From Billgrantia montanilacus (GTDB lineage Bacteria; Pseudomonadota; Gammaproteobacteria; Pseudomonadales; Halomonadaceae), in NCBI RefSeq assembly GCF_003336675.1, contig NZ_QPII01000001.1, positions 186,001 through 250,000 on the forward strand: a stretch of DNA of 64,000 nt, in the 5' to 3' direction. The position numbers were made by a program, and so were the translations under genes. This document shows, in pieces, positions 28,361-36,978 of the stretch. The notes beneath the pieces were generated by a model. It was not told the origin of the DNA. It saw nothing but the letters and a program-made list of their open reading frames with translations, and ran no database searches. Positions within the stretch are counted from its first letter, which is position 1. Each line of letters starts with the position of its first letter.

Positions 28361-28535
28361 GTGCCAGCGACAACCGGCCACAGCGAGGGGCGCCGGGGGT
28401 AGGCCGGAAGGGAGGTCCGAGGCCAGGGATGGCCGAGGTAGCGCCCATGGATGGGTTCACAGCGCCTCCCTGAAGGCCTATCGCCGGAATAGCCCCGAGC
28501 GACTGCCCGCTATGATAGAACAAGGAGTTTCCGAC

Positions 28536-29564
28536 ATGACCAAGCCTCCCGGCCAACTGCGCCCAAGCCCGATCAGTGCCACCGTCGACTTCGATGCCGA
28601 CGGCGTCCAGCACGGCTTCCTCAAGCTGCCCATCTCCGTGGACGAATCCGCCTGGGGTGCGGTGATGATCCCGGTGACCGTGGTCAGGAACGGCGAGGGT
28701 CCCACGGCCCTGCTGACAGGCGGCAACCACGGCGATGAGTATGAGGGCATTACCTCGCTGCTCAAGCTGTCGAACACCCTGCGCGCCGAGGACGTCAGCG
28801 GCCGGGTCATCATCGTACCCTGCATGAACACCCCGGCGGTGATGGCCGGCAAGCGCACCTCGGGACTGGACGGCGGCAACCTCAATCGCAGCTTTCCCGG
28901 CGACCCCAACGGCAGCGTCACCGAGAAGATCGCCGACTACTTCACCCGGGTGATGGTGCCGATGTGCGACGTGGTGCTCGATCTCCACTCCGGTGGGCGC
29001 ACCCTGGACATCATTCCCTTCGGCGCTTCCCATGTCCTGGAGAATGCCGAGCAGCAGCGTCAAGCCCTCGAGGGGGCCAAGGCCCTGGGCGCACCCTACG
29101 CCATGATGATGTTCGAGCTCGATGCCGCCTCGCTGTTCGACACCGTGGTAGAAGAGCAGGGCAAGATATTCGTGGCCACCGAGCTGGGCGGCGGCGGCAC
29201 CTCGACGCCGGAAAGCCTGGCCATCACCGAGCGCGGTATCCGCAACTTCCTGATTCACTTCGGCCTCATGCGGGGCGAGCTGGAACTGCCTGTCGAGCCG
29301 CAGATCTATCTCGATATGCCCGATGCCAGCTGCTATGTGCAGAGCGAGCACTCGGGACTGCTCGAGCTGACCCTGATGCTGGGCGACGTGGTCCGGAAGG
29401 GCGAAGTGATCGCCCGGGTCTATGACCTGACCCGCAGCGGTACGCCGCCGGTAGAGTATCGCGCCGGCCGCAGCGGCGTGCTCGCGGCCCGACGCTTTCC
29501 TGCCCAGGTCAACATGGGCGATACCATTGCCGTGATTGCCGAAGTCGTGGAGTCGCTGGGGTGA
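28536..29564 (+). CDS. doeB: N-alpha-acetyl-L-2,4-diaminobutyrate deacetylase
   Basis: A 342-residue M14/AstE-AspA-type zinc amidohydrolase that removes the acetyl group from the DoeA product. The zinc site is visible as GGNHGDEYEG (His and Glu) and VVLDLHSGG (His). RSFPGDPNGSVTEKIADYF is a typical substrate region. The C-terminal part (SGLLELTLMLGDVVRKGEVI) is the usual beta domain. The frame is open upstream from 28350, but the ATG at 28536 is preceded by AAGGAG and gives the family length. It ends on the doeX start (TGATG). Confidence 0.93.
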   Translation: MTKPPGQLRPSPISATVDFDADGVQHGFLKLPISVDESAWGAVMIPVTVVRNGEGPTALLTGGNHGDEYEGITSLLKLSNTLRAEDVSGRVIIVPCMNTPAVMAGKRTSGLDGGNLNRSFPGDPNGSVTEKIADYFTRVMVPMCDVVLDLHSGGRTLDIIPFGASHVLENAEQQRQALEGAKALGAPYAMMMFELDAASLFDTVVEEQGKIFVATELGGGGTSTPESLAITERGIRNFLIHFGLMRGELELPVEPQIYLDMPDASCYVQSEHSGLLELTLMLGDVVRKGEVIARVYDLTRSGTPPVEYRAGRSGVLAARRFPAQVNMGDTIAVIAEVVESLG

Positions 29565-30037
29565 TGAAGCTCGATCGCTATGACCTGAAGATCCTCGAGA
29601 TCCTCTCCCGGGACGGGCGCATTACCAAGTCCAAGCTGGCCGAGGCGATCAACCTCTCGGTCAGCCCCTGCTGGGAGCGTGTGCGCCGCCTGGAGAAGGC
29701 CGGCATCATCGAAGGCTACAGTGCGCGCATCAACCCTGAGGCCCTGGTACGACGCACATCGGTCTGGGTTCAGATCGAGCTGAAGCAGCACAACGCGGCC
29801 AGCTTCGCCCGCTTCGAGGCCCTGGTCCACGCCACGCCGGAAGTGACCGAATGCGTGGCGGTGGGGGGCGGGGTGGACTACCTGATGAAGGTGGAAGCCG
29901 ACTCCGTCGACGCCTATCAGCGCCTGATCGATGCCTGGTTGACCTCCGAGACCGGCATCGAGCGCTACTTCACCTATATCGTCACCAAGAGCGTCAAGCA
30001 GAAGAGCGCTCACACGCTTCCCGATGGCCTGGCCTGA
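29564..30037 (+). CDS. doeX: AsnC/Lrp-family regulator of ectoine degradation
   Basis: A 157-residue Lrp/AsnC-type regulator. The N-terminal helix-turn-helix is DGRITKSKLAEAINLSVSPCWERVRRLEKAGII (split over about residues 17-50). The C-terminal RAM domain binds small ligands (VTECVAVGGGVDYLMKVEADSVDAYQ). It overlaps doeB by one base, as in the known doeABX arrangement, where DoeX binds DNA near ectoine catabolic genes. A GTG at 29561 directly before the ATG is an alternative start. Confidence 0.9.
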   Translation: MKLDRYDLKILEILSRDGRITKSKLAEAINLSVSPCWERVRRLEKAGIIEGYSARINPEALVRRTSVWVQIELKQHNAASFARFEALVHATPEVTECVAVGGGVDYLMKVEADSVDAYQRLIDAWLTSETGIERYFTYIVTKSVKQKSAHTLPDGLA

Positions 30038-30224
30038 ATCTTCAGCTGCGCTACGGCGACATATGAGAAAGCATCGTTGATTACATGTTGATGAATTTGG
30101 CTTAAGCTTGAGGCGAGCCTTTGCTCACCTGTGCCGGGCGATCCCGCTGACGCTTCCTTGATGACGTTGACCGCACAAGACAGCGCCCCGGATGTACCGA
30201 GATCGCCTACGGAGACGAGCGACG

Positions 30225-31094
30225 ATGTCCTATTTCACCATTGCCGGTGTGCAGATGCATGCGCTGCACCACGGCGACAATACCGAAGCGATGCGACACC
30301 GTGTCGACGTGTTGATGAGCCGCTTCCCTCAGGTCCAGATGGTGCTGTTCAGTGAGCTGATGCCACTGGGGGCGTCACCGCACCATGCCCAGCCGATGCC
30401 CAGCGCCGCCGAGGCGATGTTCTGCCAGTTGGCCGAGCAGCACCGTATCTGGTTGATTCCCGGCTCCATGTTCGAGCGGGTCGGCGAGAGCGTCTACAAC
30501 ACCCTGTCGGTGATCGATCCCCATGGCCATGTCGTGGCCCGCTATCGCAAGCAGTTCCCCTTCCTGCCCTACGAGGCGGGTGTGGAGAGCGGCAGCGAGT
30601 TCGTGACCTTCGACGTGCCCAACGTGGGCCGCTTCGGGGTATCGATCTGTTACGACATGTGGTTCCCCGAGACCACCCGCACCCTGGCGGCCATGGGAGC
30701 GGAGGTGATCCTTCATCCCACCATGACCGATACCATCGACCGCGATATCGAACTCTCCATCGCGCGGACCAATGCGGCGGTCAACCAGTGCTACTTCTTC
30801 GATATCAATGGCGCCGGCGCCCTCGGTAACGGGCGCTCCATCGTGGTCGGCCCCTCCGGCGACGTCATTCACCAGGCGGGCACCGGCGAGGAGATCATGC
30901 CCATCGAGGTAGACATGAACCGTGTGCGTCGCGAGCGCGAAACCGGCCTGCGCGGTCTCGGCCAGCCGTTGAAGAGCTTCCGCGACCGCCGGGTCGACTT
31001 CTCGGTATACCGTAGCGAGAACGGTTCCACTGCGTTCCTGGATACCCTGGGACCGTTGGCCAAGCCCCTGCGAGCCGACGTTGAGGAGTACTGA
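30225..31094 (+). CDS. Nitrilase-superfamily carbon-nitrogen hydrolase
   Basis: A 289-residue enzyme with the nitrilase fold. The Glu-Lys-Cys triad is seen as E44 (LFSELMPLG), K109 (YRKQFPF) and C142 (SICYDMWFPET). A second conserved glutamate lies near PYEAG. It should hydrolyse or transfer an amide or nitrile bond. Members usually act on carbamoylated amines or omega-amides rather than true nitriles. It begins the four-gene block between doeX and doeC, after a 187-base gap that may hold its own promoter. The ATG at 30225 has GGAG 10 bases upstream. The substrate is unknown; something related to diaminobutyrate is a guess. Confidence 0.85.
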   Translation: MSYFTIAGVQMHALHHGDNTEAMRHRVDVLMSRFPQVQMVLFSELMPLGASPHHAQPMPSAAEAMFCQLAEQHRIWLIPGSMFERVGESVYNTLSVIDPHGHVVARYRKQFPFLPYEAGVESGSEFVTFDVPNVGRFGVSICYDMWFPETTRTLAAMGAEVILHPTMTDTIDRDIELSIARTNAAVNQCYFFDINGAGALGNGRSIVVGPSGDVIHQAGTGEEIMPIEVDMNRVRRERETGLRGLGQPLKSFRDRRVDFSVYRSENGSTAFLDTLGPLAKPLRADVEEY

Positions 31095-31120
31095 CGGTAC
31101 CAAGAGACACGGAAGAGTGC

Positions 31121-32719
31121 ATGCTGGAGACCCTGATTCGTGCCCTGCGCCGTTTGTTCGGCCAGGCTCCGGCGGCGGGCTTTATCCCGCCGCCGTCTAC
31201 CGGACCCACCCCGACGGCGGGTTCCTCCACTGATGGAGCGACAAAAATGCGCAAAATAACAACCATTGCCGACGTTCGCCGCCATTTTCTCAGCAACAAG
31301 GAGCCGATTTACTTCATCTCCGCCACCAACTTCAATCTGCTCGGCATCGGCGATTGGGTGGGCAATTTTCGCCACATCAACTACATCGACTGCTTCGATG
31401 GGCAGCAGCGCAATGTCTTCGTGCCCAAGGAGAAGTTCCCCCGGGACTTCGAGAGCATCGAGGACATCAACAACTACCTGCTCGAGCACAAGGAGGTCAT
31501 CGACTTCATTCAGTCGCGGGCCGATGGCGAGAACGCCGGTGTGGCGGCTTTCCTGATGTTCGACGAGCATACCGAGGAAGTCTGCCAGCAGCTGGGGCTG
31601 CGGGTCGCCTTCCCCCCCGCGGCACTCCGGCAGCGCATGGACAACAAGATCGAGACGGTGCGGATCGGCAACAAGGCCGGCGTGCCCAGCGTGCCCAACG
31701 TGCTGGCCAAGGTCGGCAGCTACCAGGAGCTGCTCGAGGTGAGTCGTGAACTCGGTGACGACCTGGTGGTGCAGACCGCCTTTGGCGATTCCGGTCACAC
31801 CACCTTCTTCATCGCCAGTGAGGAGGACTACTACAAGTATGCCGAGGAGATCGAGGCCGAGCCCGAGGTCAAGATCATGAAGCGCATCAACTGCCGTGGC
31901 TCGGCGATCGAGGCCTGTGCCACCCGCTGCGGTACCGTAGTCGGTCCGCTGATGACCGAGCTGGTGGGCTTCAAGACCTTGACCCCCTACAAGGGGGGCT
32001 GGTGTGGCAACGAGATGTTTGCTGGCGCCTTCAGTCAGGAAGTGCGCGACAAGGCCCGTGAATACACGTTCAAGTTCGGCGAGGCGCTTCGCGAAGAGGG
32101 CTACCGTGGCTATTTCGAACTCGATTTCCTGATCGACATGGACAATGGCGAAGTCTATCTGGGCGAACTCAATCCGCGGGTGACCGGCGCCAGCTCGTTG
32201 ACCAACGTGGCCGCCTTCGCCCACTCCGATATCCCACTGTTCCTCTTCCACCTGCTGGAGTTCTCGGATCTCGACTTCGATCTCGATATCGAGGAGATCA
32301 ACGAGCGTTGGTCGCACCCCGACAGCGTCGACAGCTGGAGCCAACTGGTGATCAAGCACACCGACGAGAGCGTCGACCTGCTCACCCAGGCCCCGCGTAC
32401 CGGCGTGTGGAAGATGGCCGAGGACGGCAGCATCGGCTACGACCACTACAGCTATCACCCCCACGCCGCCGAGAATGACCAGGAAGGCTTCTTCCTGCGC
32501 ATCAGCGGCGCCGGCGACTTCCGCTACGAAGGGGCGGACCTCGGTATCCTGATCACCCGCGGTCGGTTGATGGACGACGATTTCCAGCTCACCGAGCGCG
32601 CCCATGCCTGGATCGACGGCATTCGCGGCCAGTATGCCGGCCAGTCGTTGCAGGACCCGGTGGTGGAGGAGGTGGCCGTCAGTCATGCCGTCGGTGGCGG
32701 CAACTTCAAGATTCTCTGA
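31121..32719 (+). CDS. ATP-grasp ligase-like protein (biotin carboxylase-type)
   Basis: A 532-residue protein if read from the ATG at 31121 (GGAAGAG upstream). The conserved part begins at a second ATG at 31247 (490 residues, GGAG upstream). The first 42 residues are low-complexity, and a perfect hairpin lies within them, so the shorter form may be real. The ATP-grasp domain runs from about residue 160 to 370: VVQTAFGDSGHTTFF is the glycine loop region and ELDFLIDMDNGEVYLGELNP holds the acidic and asparagine metal ligands. Such enzymes join a carboxylate to an amine through an acyl phosphate. Neither substrate is known. It lies 26 bases after the nitrilase gene and five before the C45-type gene frame, so the three are one operon. 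Confidence 0.8.
   Translation: MLETLIRALRRLFGQAPAAGFIPPPSTGPTPTAGSSTDGATKMRKITTIADVRRHFLSNKEPIYFISATNFNLLGIGDWVGNFRHINYIDCFDGQQRNVFVPKEKFPRDFESIEDINNYLLEHKEVIDFIQSRADGENAGVAAFLMFDEHTEEVCQQLGLRVAFPPAALRQRMDNKIETVRIGNKAGVPSVPNVLAKVGSYQELLEVSRELGDDLVVQTAFGDSGHTTFFIASEEDYYKYAEEIEAEPEVKIMKRINCRGSAIEACATRCGTVVGPLMTELVGFKTLTPYKGGWCGNEMFAGAFSQEVRDKAREYTFKFGEALREEGYRGYFELDFLIDMDNGEVYLGELNPRVTGASSLTNVAAFAHSDIPLFLFHLLEFSDLDFDLDIEEINERWSHPDSVDSWSQLVIKHTDESVDLLTQAPRTGVWKMAEDGSIGYDHYSYHPHAAENDQEGFFLRISGAGDFRYEGADLGILITRGRLMDDDFQLTERAHAWIDGIRGQYAGQSLQDPVVEEVAVSHAVGGGNFKIL
31171..31194 (+). promoter_or_regulatory. Perfect 9-bp hairpin near the 5' end of the ATP-grasp gene
   Basis: GGCGGCGGG (31171-31179), loop CTTTAT and CCCGCCGCC (31186-31194). 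It lies between the two candidate start codons. It could be an RNA element in the leader if translation starts at 31247, or chance within a coding segment. Confidence 0.4.
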
Positions 32720-32754
32720 GCGGAGTGAAGCGGCGCCACCCTGGGGTGGCGCGG

Positions 32755-33762
32755 ATGCCTGATATGGAGAAGACGCTGATTTTCCGCACCGTCCGCGAGG
32801 AGAGCCCGGGCGTCAAGTGGCAGTCGCTGTTCGACTACCACTGGCCGGCCTATGAGCAGTGGTACCTGGCCGAGGGCGAGCGTGAGCGACCGGCCTATCT
32901 GGCCTGCTACAACGCCCTGAGCCAGCATATGCCGGAGCTGCTGGATACCTATCGGGCACTCTGCGCCCTGGCCGGCGGCGGCGACCTTGCCGCGCGGCTG
33001 CTGAGCCTCTATCGGCCGCCTCCCTATATCACCGGCTGCTCCCAGGCGGTGCTGGCGCGCAACGACACCACCGTACTGGCGCGCAACTACGATTACCCAC
33101 CAGAGCTCTGCGAAGGGACCATTCTCTACACCAACTGGAACGGGCGCGGTGTCATTGCCATGTCCGACTGCCTCTGGGGGGTACTCGATGGCATCAATGA
33201 CAGGGGCCTTTCGGTATCGCTGGCCTTCGGCGGCCGCAAGGTGGTGGGGGAGGGCTTCGGCGCGCCGATCATCCTGCGCTACATCCTGGAGTTCTGCGAT
33301 ACGGTGCCCGAGGCCGCCGCCGTGCTGGCCCGGGTGCCGACGCATATGGCCTACAACATTACCGTGGCCGATGCCGCCGGCCGCTATGTCACGGCGATGA
33401 TCGCCCCGGACCAGCGCGCCAGCATTCGCCGCGTACCGGTGGCCACCAACCACCAGAAGAAGATCGAGTGGTATGCCCATGCCCTGGCCTCCGAGACTCT
33501 GATCCGCGAGCGCCAGCTGTCGATCCTGGTGGACGATGAAAGCACCACCGAGGAGCGCCTGGTCTCGGCCTTCTTCTCGCCGCCGCTGTTTCGCCACGAC
33601 TACCGGCGCGGGCTGGGGACCGTCTACACCGCGGTCTACCGGCCCCGGGACGGGCACGCTCAGTATCACTGGCCGGGAATGTGGCTGAAGCTGTCGTTCG
33701 ATCACTTTCCGGAGCAACAGCTGACCGTGCGCTACGGCGCACGCGGCCTTAATGCGGGCTGA
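32755..33762 (+). CDS. C45-type Ntn hydrolase / acyltransferase (IAT-like)
   Basis: A 335-residue protein resembling peptidase family C45 (isopenicillin N acyltransferase-like). These cleave themselves before a cysteine that becomes the N-terminal nucleophile. The candidate is C95 in YITGCSQAVLARND, followed by the usual TVLARNYDYPPE strand and NDRGLSVSLAFGGR. Such enzymes hydrolyse or transfer acyl groups on amide bonds. An upstream GTG at 32725 is also possible; the ATG at 32755 gives a more natural N-terminus. It is embedded between the ATP-grasp and decarboxylase genes. Pairing an amide-forming ligase with an amide-cleaving hydrolase suggests a protect-react-deprotect pathway (inference). 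Confidence 0.78.
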   Translation: MPDMEKTLIFRTVREESPGVKWQSLFDYHWPAYEQWYLAEGERERPAYLACYNALSQHMPELLDTYRALCALAGGGDLAARLLSLYRPPPYITGCSQAVLARNDTTVLARNYDYPPELCEGTILYTNWNGRGVIAMSDCLWGVLDGINDRGLSVSLAFGGRKVVGEGFGAPIILRYILEFCDTVPEAAAVLARVPTHMAYNITVADAAGRYVTAMIAPDQRASIRRVPVATNHQKKIEWYAHALASETLIRERQLSILVDDESTTEERLVSAFFSPPLFRHDYRRGLGTVYTAVYRPRDGHAQYHWPGMWLKLSFDHFPEQQLTVRYGARGLNAG

Positions 33763-33826
33763 GTCTCGCCGGGTACCTGCCCAGGCGGTCGACAACAATC
33801 AATAACGAACGGGATGGGGTGTCGTC

Positions 33827-36631
33827 ATGCAAGAGACCAGTCAATCCGAATCGTCCTATACGGTGCCTGAAACGGCCTATACGGCGCTGGGTTTCTACCA
33901 CAAGATCTCACAGCTGCGAGCCGATACCTGGAACGCCCTCAAGCGGGACCTGGGCATCCTGGTCAAGCTCAACGATGAGAGCCGGGCGAAGAACCTGATA
34001 AAGGCCATCGACGTCAAGCTCACCCGGCTGGAGATCATCGAGGACTACCACGCCTTCCCCTCAAAGGAGGACTTTCGGCATCTCTGGTCGCTCTTCGACC
34101 GCGACGAATACGTATTGCTGGAGAAGGTGGTCAAGCGCCTGGTTCGTGCGCTGATCAGCGAATCCTACCGTCGTCGCCATGTCGATCTCAGCGACAGCGA
34201 CGCCAATGCCGAAGACCTGGAAACCCTGGATGCCCTGGCCCAGCTGCGGCGTGGCCATCCGGCTTCCAACAGTGCCGCCCAGCCCTATTTCGAGCTGCTG
34301 ATCGTCGACAACCTCTCTCCCCAGGAGGAGGAGGTGGTGCGCGAGGCCTTCCGCAACATGCGTCGCCCCGAGGACAAGTTCGTCTACGACGTGGTCACCG
34401 TGCGCAGCTTCGAGGATGCGCTGATCGCGGTGCTGGTCAACCCCAATATCCAGGCCTGCCTGATCCGCTACGAGTTTCCCTACAAGTCGAAGTACAACCT
34501 CAGCGCGCTGCGCAACTACCTGGAGGGGCTGTCGGAGAAGGAGCTGGAGAACCAGACCGAGGCCGAGCGCAGTATCCTGCTGAGCTCGATGATTCACGAA
34601 CTGCGCCCGGAGATAGATCAGTTCCTGGTCACCAGCGGCGACGTCGAGGCCACGGCGAGTCGCGATATCCGCTACTTCAACCGGATCTTCTATCGCGAGA
34701 CCGACTACATCGAGCAGCACCACACCATCCTGCGGGCCATCGACAACCGCTACCGCACGCCGTTCTTCGATGCCCTGCGCGAATACAGCAAGAAGCCCAC
34801 CGGGGTCTTCCACGCCATGCCCATCTCCCGGGGGAAGTCGGTGACCCGCTCCCATTGGGCCGGCCAGATGATCGACTTCTACGGCATCAATATCTTCCTC
34901 GCCGAGACCTCGGCGACCTCCGGCGGGCTTGATTCGCTGCTGCAGCCCTACGGGCCGATCAAGAAGGCCCAGGAGTATGCGGCCCGGGCCTTCGGTGCTC
35001 GGCAGAGCTTCTTCGTCACCAACGGCACCTCCACGGCCAACAAGATCGTGGTCCAGGCCCTGGTCAAGCCACGGGATATCGTGCTGGTCGACCGAGACTG
35101 CCACAAGTCTCACCACTACGGCATGGTGCTGGCCGGTGCCCACGTCAGCTATCTCGACTCCTATCCGCTGCACGACTATTCGATGTACGGCGCGGTGCCG
35201 CTGCACGACATCAAGAAGACCCTGCTGGGCTACAAGCGCTCGGGCCAGCTGCACAAGGTGAAGATGCTGTTGTTGACCAACTGCACCTTCGACGGCGTGG
35301 TCTATAACGTACGCCGGGTGATGGAAGAGTGCCTGGCGATCAAGCCGGACCTGGTGTTCCTGTGGGACGAGGCGTGGTTCGCCTTCGCCTCCTTCAATCC
35401 CACCTATCGGCCGCGCACCGCCATGAATGCAGCACGCACCTTGCGAGAGCGCTACCGCAGCGACAAGTATCGGGAAGAGTACGCGGCCTGGAAGGCCGAA
35501 TTCGACGAACTCGATCCGGACGACGACGCCACCTGGCTGGAGCGTCGGCTGATGCCCGACCCGGATCAGGTGCGTATCCGCGCCTATGCCACCCACTCCA
35601 CCCACAAGACCCTGACCTCGCTGCGCCAGGGCTCGATGATCCACGTCTTCGACCAGGACTATCGGCAGAAGGTCGAGGCCCCGTTCCACGAGGCCTACAT
35701 GACCCATACCTCCACCTCGCCCAACTACCAGATCGTGGCGTCGCTGGATGTGGGGCGCATGCAGGCGGAAATGGAGGGCTTCGAGCTGGTCCACGCCCAG
35801 GTCGAGGCGGCGCTGTCGCTGCGCGAGCAGCTCTACAGCCACCCGCTGCTGCAGAAGTACTTCCGCGTATTGAAAAACAAGGACATGGTGCCGGCGGAGT
35901 ACCGCGAGTCCGGCGTCGAGTCCTACTACGACCCGGTGACGGGTTGGAACAAGATGGAGGAAGCCTGGGCCCGAGACGAATTCGTGGTCGACCCCAGCCG
36001 CATCACCATCGCCATCGGCGCGACCGGGGTCGATGGCGATACCTTCAAGAACGAATTCCTGATGAACAAGTACGGTATCCAGATCAACAAGACCTCGCGC
36101 AACACCGTGCTGTTCATGACCAACATCGGCACCACCCGGGGCTCGATCGCCTATCTGCTGGATGTGCTGATCAAGCTGGCCAAGGAGTTCGACAATCTAT
36201 GGGAGGACAGCAGCCGGCCGGAGCGCAAGATCATCGAGAACCGCGTCCACTCCCTGACCCAGGAGCTGCCGCCGCTGCCCGATTTCAGCCGCTTTCACGA
36301 TGCCTTTCGCCCCGATGCCGAGAGCGCCACGCCGGAAGGGGACATCCGTCGGGCCTATTTCCTCAGCTACGACGAGGAGAACACCGAGTACCTGCGCTTC
36401 GACAACGGCGAGCTGCAGGGCCAGATGCGAGCGGGGCGCGATGTGGTCTCGGCGAGCTTCGTGATTCCCTACCCCCCGGGTTTCCCGGTACTGGTGCCGG
36501 GGCAGGTGGTCAGCGAGGGGATTCTTCACTTCCTGCAGGCGCTGGATGTCACCGAGATCCACGGCTATCGGCCGGAGCTGGGCCTGCTGGTGTTTACCGA
36601 GGAAGCATTGAGCGAGCCTCCCGACAGCTGA
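33827..36631 (+). CDS. Large fold-type-I PLP enzyme, Orn/Lys/Arg decarboxylase family
   Basis: A 934-residue protein, longer than classical ornithine or lysine decarboxylases (about 710-760 aa). Residues 1-330 are a helical and receiver-like N-terminal extension (FELLIVDNLSPQEEEVV then SFEDALIAVLVNPNIQACLIRY). The catalytic domain shows FFVTNGTSTANKIVVQALV, DRDCHKSHHYG, the PLP aspartate in VFLWDEAWFAFASF and the PLP lysine K594 in THSTHKTLTSLRQGSM, all as in the group III decarboxylases. It should decarboxylate a basic amino acid. In this setting 2,4-diaminobutyrate (giving 1,3-diaminopropane) is an attractive but untested substrate. It ends the four-gene block and is followed by a MITE-like repeat. 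Confidence 0.85.
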   Translation: MQETSQSESSYTVPETAYTALGFYHKISQLRADTWNALKRDLGILVKLNDESRAKNLIKAIDVKLTRLEIIEDYHAFPSKEDFRHLWSLFDRDEYVLLEKVVKRLVRALISESYRRRHVDLSDSDANAEDLETLDALAQLRRGHPASNSAAQPYFELLIVDNLSPQEEEVVREAFRNMRRPEDKFVYDVVTVRSFEDALIAVLVNPNIQACLIRYEFPYKSKYNLSALRNYLEGLSEKELENQTEAERSILLSSMIHELRPEIDQFLVTSGDVEATASRDIRYFNRIFYRETDYIEQHHTILRAIDNRYRTPFFDALREYSKKPTGVFHAMPISRGKSVTRSHWAGQMIDFYGINIFLAETSATSGGLDSLLQPYGPIKKAQEYAARAFGARQSFFVTNGTSTANKIVVQALVKPRDIVLVDRDCHKSHHYGMVLAGAHVSYLDSYPLHDYSMYGAVPLHDIKKTLLGYKRSGQLHKVKMLLLTNCTFDGVVYNVRRVMEECLAIKPDLVFLWDEAWFAFASFNPTYRPRTAMNAARTLRERYRSDKYREEYAAWKAEFDELDPDDDATWLERRLMPDPDQVRIRAYATHSTHKTLTSLRQGSMIHVFDQDYRQKVEAPFHEAYMTHTSTSPNYQIVASLDVGRMQAEMEGFELVHAQVEAALSLREQLYSHPLLQKYFRVLKNKDMVPAEYRESGVESYYDPVTGWNKMEEAWARDEFVVDPSRITIAIGATGVDGDTFKNEFLMNKYGIQINKTSRNTVLFMTNIGTTRGSIAYLLDVLIKLAKEFDNLWEDSSRPERKIIENRVHSLTQELPPLPDFSRFHDAFRPDAESATPEGDIRRAYFLSYDEENTEYLRFDNGELQGQMRAGRDVVSASFVIPYPPGFPVLVPGQVVSEGILHFLQALDVTEIHGYRPELGLLVFTEEALSEPPDS

Positions 36632-36775
36632 GGAAACACTGTATAAATGTCTGCGCGGGCAAATCGCTGCGTTGCGCGGTGCGCGGAATCCTCACCTATA
36701 CCCCATAGGCTCCGGTTCCTGTGCTCCGTGCGCCTTGCGCTTCACCTCGCTCGCCAATTTATTCAGCGCTTCCCT
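36631..36775. mobile_element. MITE-like element with imperfect terminal inverted repeats
   Basis: The left end AGGAAACACTGTATAAAT (36631-36648) matches, with a few mismatches and one gap, the reverse complement of the right end ATTTATTCAGCGCTTCCCT (36757-36775). The 145-base body has no gene and shows weak internal symmetry (GCGCGG-rich arms). It begins at the last base of the decarboxylase stop codon. I believe similar sequences recur between genes in Halomonadaceae, but that is from memory and unverified. Confidence 0.5.
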
Positions 36776-36978
36776 GAGACTCCTGGGCGGGGCGCAGAAA
36801 AAACGGCATTTCCGCCCGTCACGACAAAAAAAACCGTATCGGGAGCCATGGTGATCGAAAAGTACTGATCCCGCTTAGCCCTTACCCTGTAGACATCGGG
36901 CAGCCATTGGCTGCCCGCCATATTTGTCATCGCCGGCCAAGACCCAGGTAGTACGCGCCGGTGTCAGGGGAGGTGCCC
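36776..36978. other. Intergenic leader before doeC
   Basis: About 200 bases with poly-A patches (36799-36804, 36824-36831) that may bend DNA or form a promoter. A hairpin lies just before doeC. With the MITE-like element it makes a 347-base gap without genes. Confidence 0.45.
36898..36916 (+). terminator. Hairpin upstream of doeC
   Basis: GGGCAGCC (36898-36905), loop ATT and GGCTGCCC (36909-36916), followed by GCCATATTTG. It could end read-through from the decarboxylase gene; the T-rich tail is weak. Confidence 0.5.

Noticed and set aside
30869..32686. 605-codon open frame on the minus strand opposite the nitrilase and ATP-grasp genes
   Set aside because: It is the mirror of high-GC codon use on the other strand. 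It has no family motif, and the plus-strand proteins have clear catalytic residues.
34061..35842. 593-codon minus-strand frame inside the decarboxylase gene
   Set aside because: Same reason; the plus-strand PLP motifs are unambiguous.
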